A stretch of 64,000 nucleotides of DNA from Porogramme epimiltina (taxonomy: Eukaryota; Basidiomycota; Agaricomycetes; Polyporales; Polyporaceae): the NCBI GenBank assembly GCA_900155495.1, contig FTLJ01000227.1:62001-126000 (forward strand), given 5' to 3'. Shown here one piece after another: positions 1 through 11,100 of this stretch. The notes under the pieces were generated by a model. That model made no database searches and was not told where the DNA came from. It saw only the letters and a program-made list of their open reading frames with translations. Positions within the stretch are counted from its first letter, which is position 1, and each line of letters begins with the position of its first letter. A program made the translations under genes and the position numbers.

Positions 1-256
1 AGAACAGAACATCGTGAGGGGTGCCATATGTCTCCATATGATTGACGTTGATGGAAGAGTGGGCGTATGCTCCTGGCACTGTGTAGCCGAGATCATAGTC
101 CTCCCGGAATGTGACTTGTCCAGTGATTTGTCCGCCGCTGTCAAAGGGTGATTGTTGCTTTACGATCTGCTGAGTGGATGGAATCATCCCGAGTACTAGG
201 TTAGATGGCCCTGGGTCGTAGGCTCTGGTGTCGGATGGGCTATATGGATCGCTCAT
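1..256 (-). CDS. Unknown protein, 5' part only (runs off left edge)
   Basis: A stop-free reading frame of 85 codons starts at an ATG at 256 and is still open at base 1, so the gene continues outside the window. The protein begins MSDPYSPSDTRAYDPGP and is rich in Ser, Pro, Gly and Tyr. No signal peptide or membrane segment is visible in this part, and no intron is needed. I do not recognise the family. The even, polar composition and the uninterrupted frame up to the edge are the reasons for calling it. It is transcribed away from the HSPA12-like gene at 2030, so the two probably share the 1.8 kb upstream region. The start is the first ATG of the frame and is not otherwise proven. Confidence 0.55.
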   Translation of the reverse strand, partial: MSDPYSPSDTRAYDPGPSNLVLGMIPSTQQIVKQQSPFDSGGQITGQVTFREDYDLGYTVPGAYAHSSINVNHMETYGTPHDVLF

Positions 257-2029
257 GGCCGCGTTGGAGGTTGGGGACACGTCAAAGGGGACCTCAGCAA
301 CTCATAGGGATTGTGGGTACCGCAGTACCAGTTCCCCCATCCGTACCCTAGGGCCGTAAGTCCCCGGCATGGGCCCTTCTAACATAGTAGTACGACTGGC
401 TTGAAGACTTTATTACAACGTCTGCGGCAGAGAAGTATCACTGAGTTTTAGCCCGCAGAATGACAGAAAGGGGGGCTTTGACTCACCTCGGCATCGCCGC
501 AGACGAAGGCAAGGTTGCGGCGAAGAGACAATTATAGGCTCGGCATTCGGCGCCGGGAATTGCCAGGACTCTATCACGTGGGCTCCATGACGTCACAGTC
601 TAGCTCCCCATCCCCTTCTAACTTGACTATCGTGTCGCAAACACTCTCGTCCCAATGCCAATGTGCTAAAAACGCAAATATATTCTATGGAGGCCTCAGG
701 GTATGTGCGTAACTCCCATATATACGTCAACTCGCGTGGCAATGGTATGGAATGACGAAATGAAAGACATCTCCTGGCGGAAACGACGAGGCAATCCCAC
801 AATGATAGCTCTACCGTCTGACATCAAGCGTTTATCACCCAGTACCCTGCAAAAGAAGACTAGGTCGCTCGTTAATAAGAGTGATACCTTTTCGTCTTGT
901 CGGCCCGGGGGAGATGTGCGACGCGGATGCGTGGGTGGCACTGGTGCATGGATACATCGAATTGGCGCCCATAAGAACACGTTTATCGCGTACATTGAGC
1001 TTCGCTGGAGAGGGAGTGCGCTGTGAGGCAAGGTTCCTACAAGATGGAGAAGACTACGAGATGGAGAAGAGAGTCGGCATCATGCGGAGGGTAACCAGAA
1101 CTTACGTGCACATCCCCAAAAGGGCGGATGATAGGGCGCGCTAGACAAACAGGCGATCTTTGAAGGTTTGTGTGCTTGTTATGTGCGGCCCTAGAAGACT
1201 TTTATATCCGGTTCGAGGATATCTGCAAGAAAAGTCAGAACAATTGGAAACGAAACATAGAGACTAACGCACCTCCGCCCAGGACCTCCGTTCACTCGTC
1301 CCCCGGTCTCGCAAACAGAACCCCTCAATCAAAATCCTCTATCCCTACCGTTGCTAAGCGTACGGCGCTGTATCCGTGGACACTGTGCAATGTATTCTGC
1401 AAAATTAATGTGCCCTTGCAAAGGACGTGGTAAGCATGCTGCTAGCCATTTAAATACCAGTGCACGACTGCCCTACCTCAGCCTTAGACTAGGGGCTCGA
1501 TCGCCACTACGCATGCAGTTTGGGTAGGTGCGGAAGATCGCATTTCAATGCTGTGAATGAAGGCGGAGACGAAGGAGGTGGGCGAGAGGGAGAGAGAGAG
1601 CCAGACGATCATGAAGGGGGAATGCAGGGATGGCTGAGATTACGTAATCATGACTCGGCACGCGACACTGGGCGCTAAATGCACGTTTCGGGTTTCTCTC
1701 CTCCACGCGCGCTACCGCAGAAAACTGCGGCTGGCACTATCGCAGCCACCATGCCAGTTGGCCGGTCTTCGTGAGCTTCGTGCGCCTCGACAGAATAGAG
1801 GGATGTTCTACCAAGGACCCCTACCGAAGATCCCGGTAAGGCTTGCGTCTGTTACGCCGGACCGTGCCAGGTGGAATCCTTGAGCTTCAAGTTGCAAGTG
1901 CCCTCGCGCCGTCCACCGTCACAGCATTCCTTCGCATGCTCCAATGTTGCACAGCATACCATGCGACAAAGGCACGTACCCTTTCTCAGGTGCGAGCAGT
2001 TCGCGTTCTCGTTGCTCTCAACCTCGACC
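257..2029. other. Intergenic region between divergent genes
   Basis: About 1.8 kb with no gene I can support. One open stretch at 881-1144 (+), inner ATG near 914, encodes a balanced-looking sequence (CDADAWVALVHGYIELAP and on), but I find no partner exons or family. A purine-rich run of gag/aga lies near 1580-1600. The region probably holds the promoters of the two divergent flanking genes. Confidence 0.4.
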
Positions 2030-4512
2030 ATGCTTAAACATACCCTTCCAGCCTGCAAACTAGAGTGCAAGGACACTCTCGTTCTCTGTATCGATGTGGG
2101 AACGGTGTATTCTGGTGTCGCGTTTGCTCACTTGAACCCGGGGAAAGTCCCGCAGATTAGGCCGGTTGTCCAGTGCGTCTCATCCCTCTGCGATGCGTTT
2201 AGTTATCCTAACACGTAAAGCAGCCGCCTGCGAGGGGGGAGTACCTACGACGACTTCAGGATTCCGACAGTAGTCTGCTATCGTCCGGATGGCAGCGTTC
2301 TGGAATGTGGAGCGGAGGCCGAGGTTTTGTCGGACGACGTTGATAGCGGCCTAGTGGACTTCACAGACGACGGTACCAGTATTGAGGGCCTGTCGTTCGT
2401 TCGAAGGTACGAATCCATCCCCATTTTACTTCTCCAATATTACAATGTATCATTTCCGATAAAGCTTCAAGCTCCACCTGCTACCAGAGACCTTCGACGT
2501 CTCGGGGATCGTCAGAAGGGATCTCCCCTCCCTTCCCTGCGGCAAGTCGGTCGTGCAGGTCCTCGCTGATTTCCTCAGATACCTATTCACGTTGTCTCTC
2601 GAGTATGCCATGGAAAACACCCCGGAATGCTGTAATCCCTGGGCCCAGGAAGGTCGAGACATCGAAATAGTCCTCACTCACCCCAACGGCTGTGAAGGCC
2701 CACAGCAGGCGAAGATGCGCGACGCAGCCGTCCTGGCGGGGATGGTGCCGGATTCCGACGCTGGCCACGCGCGCATCCACTTTGTAAGCGAAGGCGAGGC
2801 AAGCTTCCAGGCCTGCGTCCTGAATGGTCATGTAAGCGACATGGGCGAGGTAGGTACGAGGTCGCCAGCATTGGCTTTATGTGCTGATAGCCCGTTTGTA
2901 GGACGATAACGGGCACGGTGGCGTGATGATACTCGACGCAGGTGGCGGGACGGTTAACATCAGTAGCTACGCATTTACGTCGAAGGAGCCCTTGTGTGCA
3001 TCGGAGATCGCTCCATCTAGCTGTGAGTGCCTGGTGCGATAACACTGTATCAAGCACTGACCGAGCTTATAGGTGTATTGGAGGGGTCCACCATCGTGAC
3101 GAGGAGGGCTAAGCAGTTTTTAAAGGGTAGGTTCCCCAATAATGACCTTATTCTCGCCCACCGATGGCTAGCCCCCTCTCAGAGCGGTTTGGGGATACGG
3201 AATACGGGCAGGAGGAGGATCTTCAAGCGATGGCGAAGGACTTCGACACGAACGTGAAGACAAGATTCAAGCCCTCTTTCTCCAGAGTTACACGTGTCAA
3301 CCATCGTCTGCACACGCTAGATGACACGAACCTCAAGCTCAAGCGTGGATATCCGATCTTAACCTTGTTTGTCCTGTTTTTTCTATGATAAACTACCAGC
3401 TGCTGACGTCTCTGATGCTACAGGGAGGAGATGCAATCGTTCTTTAGTCCTGTGTTGACCACTCTGATCACTGAGATACACACCCAAATACAGAAAGCCT
3501 CTTCTGGAATCAGCGTACGTTGAAATATTCATCCTATGCATTCCACACGCATATTCTTACTGCGCTCACAGGTGGTTTTCCTCTTAGGCGGTTTCTCCTT
3601 CAATGACTGGTTGTTTGAGAACCTGAAGGAGACACTTCAGCAACTATTTGGGTTGACTCTTTTCCGTCCCGCTTCGTTCGGGTGCGTGTAATCGTTTATC
3701 AGCCTTGCGTCGTGCTCATGTATCTTCCAGGGGCAAGGAAGTCTCATGTGGAGGCGTTTCGTTCTTCGTACAGAGTCTCGTCACGCAACGTATCTCGAAG
3801 AAAACCTACGGGCTACCTACAGCCGTCTGCTACAGCCCGTCCCTCCCGGACCACATCGAACGCAGAAGGCAAATCGTTCACACACCCCAGGGCCCAATGA
3901 TCCCGGGAGGCCTCGCCTCGTTTTTGACTAAGGGACGTATCCTGATGCCCCCCCTCCCTCGAGCGTAGACTAACTTACCTTCTAGGGATCACTGATGGAA
4001 GACGGAAAGGAGGTTTCGGAAGGGTTCTACAGAATCATACAAGGCTACGACCAATGTCCGCTTGATTACCCCGTTGAGATCATAGGCTACAATGGAGAGG
4101 ATACAACCAACACTCTCTGGCTCGATGTGAATCCCGGTAAGTCCATCGTGCGCTTTCTTTCCCCTGTGGAACTTACGTCATCTTAAATCTACAACCATAG
4201 AGCTATTCGAACGCGCGTTCGTTGTGGACGGCGACCTCTCTAAAGTCCCTGCCGAGACGTGCTGCGACGGCGAAGTATCTTACCTCACTAAGAGATTCAA
4301 CGTTATATTCAAGTTCGGCACTGAGCTTCAAGCACAAATTCAATGGGAAGAGGATGTGAGCCGGTGCATCTTGTGGGCGAGTTCTAGGCTGATGCGTGTC
4401 TTAATTACGCACAGGGCATGGAGAAGAGGTATGCGCTCTCACTGTCTTTCACTCCGGGATGTAAACTCAATATGTTCGTGATAGATGTCGCGCTCAAATT
4501 ATCTATGACTAG
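2030..4512 (+). CDS. HSPA12-like Hsp70-family ATPase, copy 1 (damaged splice donor)
   Basis: First of four paralogs of the Hsp70/actin-fold ATPase family closest in type to HSPA12. The ATG at 2030 gives MLKHTLPACK followed by the phosphate-1 loop (LCIDVGTVYSGVAFA). Later exons carry phosphate-2 (ILDAGGGTVNISSYAF) and the adenosine motif (FLLGGFSFNDWLFENL). By comparison with copies 2-4, about 13 exons end at MEKR/CRAQIIYD and a TAG at 4510-4512. There is no Hsp70 substrate-binding domain, as is usual for this group. It is the most diverged copy: residues constant in the other three differ here. At 3943 the intron expected to start AAG|GT reads AAG|GG, so normal splicing of that intron should fail. 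A donor 4 nt downstream shifts the frame unless an acceptor inside the next exon is used. It may therefore be a decaying gene. The other exons are open. Confidence 0.75.
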
Positions 4513-4589
4513 GAAGAAACGAGTACCCTTCACTTTTTTATAGCGTGCGCTTTCTATTTCGATCTCCATCTGAGTCGAATATCCCGTTG

Positions 4590-5347
4590 ATGCTTCAGAA
4601 CTTCCCGCCCTGGAACGAGTCGTCTCTTCGATGTATGTTGTGATGCATATGTTAATTTATCTCGTATGTTTCCCTAGTTATTCTCAGCTGCTCTGCGTGA
4701 TGCTTTCCGTCCCATTGTAGAATGGGTTCCGCCCCAGGAGGGCGTGCAGAGAGCACAGCTTCTGGACACGACGGATCCAGTCTCCGAGTCCTGGTCTCCG
4801 AGTTCCGGTATACCTCATGGGTGAACGCGATGAACGTTTACCCCGTGTTGGTTGCGAGTATGGCAAGTAAGGGATATTCAGTCGTCAGAAACTTAGTTTA
4901 ATGAAACGGTGCGCTCGGTGACCATTCTCTGTCAAGGTCTTAATGCTGATCTTCCCTACTTTATGACTCTCTGGGCAGGGGGAAGTACGGAAATACATTG
5001 AGAAGATGCGTTGAGCTACGATGCATCCTCATCTCCGCCGTCAGTGCGCTTAGCTGGGTACGCTAATTGTCTACTACGTAGTCCTTCGGTCGTTGAAATG
5101 GCCGATCTGCATTCATATCAAGCGACTTCAAGACCACGTTGATGGTTCAGGGGATGGACTCAGAAAAGAGGTGCGCACATGCGTTGTCACGTGATATGCA
5201 ATCCCTAAGCTTCCTTCCGCACAGGCCGCGTTCGAATTGTATCAGGAAGTGAGCAGTAATGTATCACACGCGTCGATGCACTATTTCTTCCTCCGGTGTA
5301 TTATTATATGGATCGCAGCGCCATTGGTACACAAATTGTATTGTTGA
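4590..5347 (+). CDS. Possible small multi-exon gene, unknown
   Basis: Several short open stretches bounded by good splice signals lie between two firm genes. Exon 1 from ATG 4590 (MLQNFPPWNESSLR) ends at a gtatgt donor at 4633. The next, from 4688, reads ALRDAFRPIVEWVPPQEG and on to about 4807. A later pair joins across a gtgcgc...acag intron near 5170-5224 to read LRKE-AAFELYQEVSS and ends MHYFFLRCIIIWIAAP... with a TGA at 5345-5347. That last exon is hydrophobic and could be a membrane segment. The middle part (4808-5090) could not be joined with confidence. The stop would abut the stop of the convergent PARP-like gene at 5348. I do not recognise the product; it could be a gene remnant. Confidence 0.3.
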
Positions 5348-8118
5348 CTACGAAAAGTCCTCTAAAAAGATGTGCTCGTCAATGGCGTCGTATGGCTCCT
5401 CGACGTACGACTCCTTCAGTTGCCTTAGTAGGCCAGAGATCCTCGCAGTAGGGTCTGGAATACGGATTGCGGCCTTGTACATGATAGCAGGGTGGCGAGG
5501 ATCCTGCGCCACGTACGACGGGCGCGACGCGGGTGCATCGGCGACCGTAGAGGCGCGAGTGGTTGGAGAGCTAGGTGATACGCCGCCGCCGTCATTTCGT
5601 ACGGGATCCACGACGTTGCCTTTGACCAGGAGGAATCGGCTGCGATAACAGGACTGTTAGCGCACGGTGAGGTGAAAGTGGATCGCAACGGAGCACACCA
5701 AACGATCCACTCTGTCTTGTCGACGACGAACACGTTCTTCACAGTTCCTGAGGGCTTCTTCTTGACTTGCTTCTTCCCATGCGTGTCGAAGGTGTAGACG
5801 AAGGAAGTGGGCTCATTGACGATCTCAGCCAACGTTAGACACCGCTCGACGTCAAACGTCCGTCCAGGTCTCTGAGCCTCAGAGAAGCCCTTGGTCGGCT
5901 TCGTGTACGTGGTTGCGATCTTGCCTTCCTTCGAGAAATAGACGCCTGAAAGGTCGTTCCATCAGCTAGCGTGTAGAGAGCGCTGTTGGAATGAGCATCA
6001 CCATCGCCGAATCTGCGCCCATGCAGGATAGTCTTGTACCAAAGGCCATGGCGGATTATCTACGCAAACGTCTTGTATCAGATGCATAAAGCTGGAAGGG
6101 CAGATGTCGCAGACAACTCACCGAGTGCCAATTGTATATCGGAGAGCCATGGAACGCCTGTGGGTCGACATCATCAGCACACAAGCACAGGCACAACCGA
6201 CGATGATACAAACATAAAGCGAAGGGTAACGCATGGCGTTTGAGTTACAGGCTTGGACGGCCTTGACTTCGTTCCTAAATAAATGCTCCGCGTCTGGCGC
6301 ACCAAGCGTGAACCGGAACTGGCGCCATTCTGACCCTAACCCCAAGTTAGTACATACTCGCGAGCTCGTTATACGTCTCGCACTTACCGACGCCAATTAG
6401 TCGCTCTTGGGCGTCGGGCAGCTCGTCAATTTGGGCACGGCATGACGCAACACACCACCTGAGGACGGTCCATGCATCGTCGGGTACCGATCTATCGATA
6501 TCTTCAAGCCGAGAGCTCGTGCCCGCAGTAGCCGAGTTTTCGAGATGGGACCTCATAACAAACACCTATCACATCTGTCAGAACACGGAGAGCAGAGAGC
6601 GAGAAGGGCTCGTAGCTTACAGAAGGCAGAGCTTCAAGAAGGCTTACGACCACCCGGCATTTCTATAATCAGAGATGTTGAGCATGAGGGCTTCGATGGG
6701 ACGGACCACTCCTCACCTCGGATGGAATGAGATCGTCGTACTCTCCTTCCTGACCTCCCGAGTATGCGCGAAGGCCCAAGCCAGTTGGAAAAGGGTCAAG
6801 GCATCCGTGGTAGGCGGAAGAGTAGGCGAAAGACAACAGGAGGTCGACTGTTGCTGGGTGCGTTCGTATTTCGTTCTGGGGGGAGACGGGTGAGCCTTAT
6901 GGGTAACGCGTCGATGGTCACCGAACTCACTTCAACAGATGGACCACGGCCGTAGTGGTAGAACCTGTGTGCACATAGAGCCGAAGGGCAGATGTATGGC
7001 TTTAATGCGTCAAAATCTTCTTCGACAGGTTTGTGGCAGACAAGGCAGAAACGTGCGCATAACTATACATTGAGATGTTTCATCAGCCTTTGATTCGATG
7101 TAAGAAGAGAGATACTGACCGCGAAACGTCGCAACAAGTAGCTAAACGCCAAGAGAGGTACGTTGAGCTGGCCTTCGATCTGATCGTGGAACGGATCGGG
7201 TGGCAGATCGTAGTGCTGCATGGCTGCGGCCTCTTCTTTATCCGCGCGTGTCATGTCCTGTGCAGGGGATGAGAGAAGGCATGTGCGCATATGACGAGAA
7301 TACTCACACTTCGTAGGCCTTCTGTGACGTCCTTCTCGGACGCCCGCAGCGCATCCGTGGTAAGCTTAAAGTAAAGGAACTCCGCTCCGGCCCATCGCGC
7401 CCCGTATTGAACGCGGAGCTTCAAGGCGAAAAGAAACACTTCGTTCATGACGTGTTCCAACGATTGGCTGACGTCAAAACCCCCTAAGTCGTCCCACTCT
7501 GGATGCGGGCCCTCACGGGGATCCCCAACGTCGGCGTTCGCGGGGGCATCTTCGGCATCGGCAGACGCTCCGCCAAACGAGGGTTTGTACATAGGAGACA
7601 GCCCGACCTTGAACGTCGGTTGTCGTAGCTGATCGTAAGACCCATCATGTCGAGTGAATGGGTAGGTGCCGTTCATATTGGATATAGTGAGCGTGAGGTA
7701 TTGCGGTTGAGCCAGAATCCGGCGGTCCCACGCTGCGAGGGCGCGCGACGGCACAAGCGATGCCAGCGTTAAGACTGGAATCGAGACGGAGAGTGAGTCT
7801 CTTTCCGGAATGTACCCCGGTCGGAAGCCGGCGGCCACGACCCCGTTGAAGTCCCTACTTATTCTTAGGTTCGTCTCGTGTGGATCATTGTAAACAACTC
7901 ACTGCTGAAGGCGCACCAGATCAACCTCACGCCGGAAGGAGTCTGCGGCAGGAACATTCAAAGGGTCAAAGATAGAGGAACCCTTGCTTCCATCATCCGA
8001 GCTTTCGGGGTAAAACTCTTCGTCCGTCTCGTAATCTACACATAGCACGCACGGCGACCCCGTGAGGACATTGAGTATGACGGGAAGGAGGTATAGGAAG
8101 CGTACCATCCGAGTCCAT
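5348..8118 (-). CDS. PARP-like ADP-ribosyltransferase (PARP6/8/16 type), copy 1
   Basis: Spliced minus-strand gene, paralogous to the one at 60582-63421. The C-terminal third has the PARP catalytic core: FHGSPIYNWHS with the NAD-binding His, then IIRHGLWYKTILHGRRFGDG joined across an intron to VYFSKEG with the conserved Tyr, then CLTLAEIV. This order and wording match PARP6, PARP8 and PARP16. The third triad position, Glu in polymerases, falls in the strand CRFLLVKG and looks like Phe, so mono-ADP-ribosylation or loss of activity is more likely than polymer synthesis. The middle has the motifs LKPYICPSALCAHRFYHYGRG and ATVDLLLSFAYSSA, also typical of PARP6/8. The acidic N-terminus starts best at ATG 8118, in a 13-nt first exon (MDSD) spliced across 8036-8105; the alternative ATG at 8108 would need to read through that intron. 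The stop is TAG at 5350-5348. Confidence 0.75.
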
Positions 8119-11100
8119 CGCTTATGACGCTGTATCAGAGTTCCTGCAGCACCCGCGATGTCGACGCAACCCGCAAAAGTGGCTTCTCAGAACTTCGGAT
8201 AGTGGCCCGCGGGGTCGTCCACAGGGCCGGATGTCCCGGATTTCTTCGGGCGTGGTTGAGGCTCGAGGAAAGCAGAAAGGTTCATCTCGGAAGGGGTTGA
8301 GCGTCCTCGTGAGAACCGTGCCCCTCAGGCGACCAAACTTTGAGTGAAAGGACATATGCAGTCAATTCCATGGCTTCATCACATTCACAGTTTTGTCGCT
8401 CGGGCTCACCTATTTCAACTCGTCCGAGTGGAAGGTCCTGGCTCGAGGCCAAAGCGCAAATCTTCTATATGGCTTTTGAAACAATATGTCGACGCGCTCC
8501 ATTTCGAAACGCCGGCGGGGTAGATGAGGCCCAGACAAGAGAGGAACAGCGAAGTCTTGCACTTAGGCGCCCAATCAGGGTGCTGCGGTAAGTCCTCCGG
8601 CATTCGCCATATCACGTGCCTGGACCTGATCTAAATTGAATGTCCGCTCGCGTCGCAAGCTCTCGGTCATGTTGATTCCTCATCCAGCTTGAGTACTGTA
8701 AACCCCTTCAACAGGCGTGCTCTGCGCTTCTGCATGAACGAGGCCATGTGGGAAGATTATGGAAACGAGTTCGTAAATCTCCTACATGAATAGTGTGAAA
8801 GTATGTATACACTTGGTAGATACCTTGTAACGATTTTCTAATTGAGTTGGATCGTGATAGAGCATGAACACTCGCGAGGCCGTCACAACCATCGATTCCG
8901 GCAGAATAGGAGGCTCATTCAGTTATGCACTCCTTCAAATGATGCCCTTATCGACACCCAACGCTGGCCCTCCTTATAGTGAACGCCCCAGCGGAGGTGT
9001 GCCTACTCGTGTTCTTGTAACCGTAGCACGACTAAAACTGATGTGACCGCGTTTACACAGAAACAAGACAGATGCTGCCCTTACACCCCAACCTGGCTCC
9101 TCACAACTCCGCGCTGGTAAGTCACCGCCTCCCTCTAGCGCACTGAAATCCCATAATCGTATGAGTTCCGAACGGGAGCGACACAACGCAAGCGGCGGCG
9201 GTTGCGTGCCCGCTTCTATTCTCTTCAACGGGATCGCGCCCCTCAGTGCAGCAGCGAGGGTGTAGCGGTGTGCGAGGACGTGAAGGACAGTGGAGCTGGA
9301 TACGGGTATGGATGCGGGATTCATGGACACGGGGGCGTCGCATGGACTCGGCTGCAAAATTTGGGGGGGAGGGGCGGCGAACGAATACGCTGGGGAGGTA
9401 TGCGCCCCGTCAACAACAGCCCGAGATCCTTCGCCTCTTCATCGTTCGCGTTCTCTGCCGTACTTGTTAGCTCACGCACTGCGCTTTGGCTCTACGACCG
9501 AAGTCTACTGCCTGACCCTGCAGGGCGTCGCTGACTCTTGGCTTCTTCCCTTGTGCCGTCAAACGGATCTAACGGTGCGCGAAAATTGCGGCCTGCGCAC
9601 GTCTATTGCCTGCTGATCTCTGCCCCACCCCTGCTTAATTACGAACTTCTGTTCTGCTCAGACACTGTGAACCTCCAACTCGGTGTGTGCGCACACTTAC
9701 CCAATACGCTCACTCACAGCCTCCCTCCCGCAGCGCAGCCACTCCGATTTGCGGTTAATGTGCGCCTCCAACGCTCTTGTGTCGCGAAGTGGCAGGTCGT
9801 TTGTACCCTTGTACGTCTATACCGTGCTTCTCCCGTCGACAGATGTATTTTGGAACACTACCCGCAGTCGTGTTGGGTAGATGCTTGTCGCGTCGCGCTC
9901 AGCCCCGCTCGTATCTGTCGAGCTCAGGCCACAGGGCGCAGCCGACAGCCGTCGCCCGGTGGACAAATACACTCTCTCCTGGGCGGTGACCCTGCCGTGG
10001 CAACGTACAATCAGGCTTTCCTAGTCCGTTCAGCGCGCTCCTAGAGGCGGTCGGTAAGAGAGCGGGTGCGCGGCGTCGCTAGTGCAAGTAAGACCCCCCT
10101 CACCGTTTCTTGGACTCCACGCTCCTCCGGCGAAGGGTCCTGCGCAGCCTCGGGGTGCGGCGTTAACGCCGTTCCCGAGCTCCAGCCTTCCGCACATCCG
10201 CCGTTCCGCCCGTGTAGACGCTGAATTGGCGGGGGACAAAACGTGTGCACCTTCTGGTGTCAGATTGAAGACCTGTAGCTGGGTCTGTTACGGCCGCGTC
10301 CGGAGACGCCTCGGCCCCCACTGAGGTAGGCGTCGCGGGAAGATGTGGGGCACCGATTGGCTAGCGCCTCCGACCCCGGATCCGTGCATGATGGATATAC
10401 TGAGCGTCTGCTTTCCGAATGCCTCGGGCGGAGCAGATGCGCAGCACGTTCTGTTGTGGACTCGTCTACGTGCTCTAGAGCTCACGGGCATTTCGGCGAG
10501 CTTTTCGAGACTTTCTCTCCGGGAACGAACGAAATTGTGTCCATATACGGTAAACCAATGTGGTTATCAAGGTGTCTGAAGGGGCTGTAATATTGTGACA
10601 GTTCTCTACAGCGCTCAGACCTCCCGCAATGGTCGTAAAAACCGAGTGAGAAACGACCTGTCTACTGGGTGGTCTGACCTAGTTTATAATAATGGAGTGG
10701 ATGGGACGCACGGGAGCGTCAGAGACGAAACTTCGCCGAAGAACCGGTTAAACACTATCGTCACGTTGAATAGGTTGGAATGTGAACGGGGCACCCATAC
10801 TTGGACCCCGCAGCGGCAAAACGATCCGCCGCCCCCTGGTTCAAAGGTAGCCTGAGTAGCAGGACACCTTAATTGTACATTCGGGCAACGGGCGATCCGA
10901 GGAGCGCTTAACTGCTGCGGGGACGTCAGACCCTGGCCTCGAACCGGAGGACAACATTGACTACCAATCTCCGATCATTGTAAATGGTCGCGTACAAAGG
11001 AAGAGCGTTCGAGTTCTCTTGAGCTAGTCGACGCAGCCATAGTAGAATCTGATCGTGCAGCGTAGGAAGTCAGACAAGCAACTTCGAGACATATACGCGA

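Noticed and set aside
9538..10044. 168-codon plus-strand frame in the 5-kb empty region
   Set aside because: Rich in Cys, Arg, Ser and Leu with no domain or splice partners; it looks like chance.
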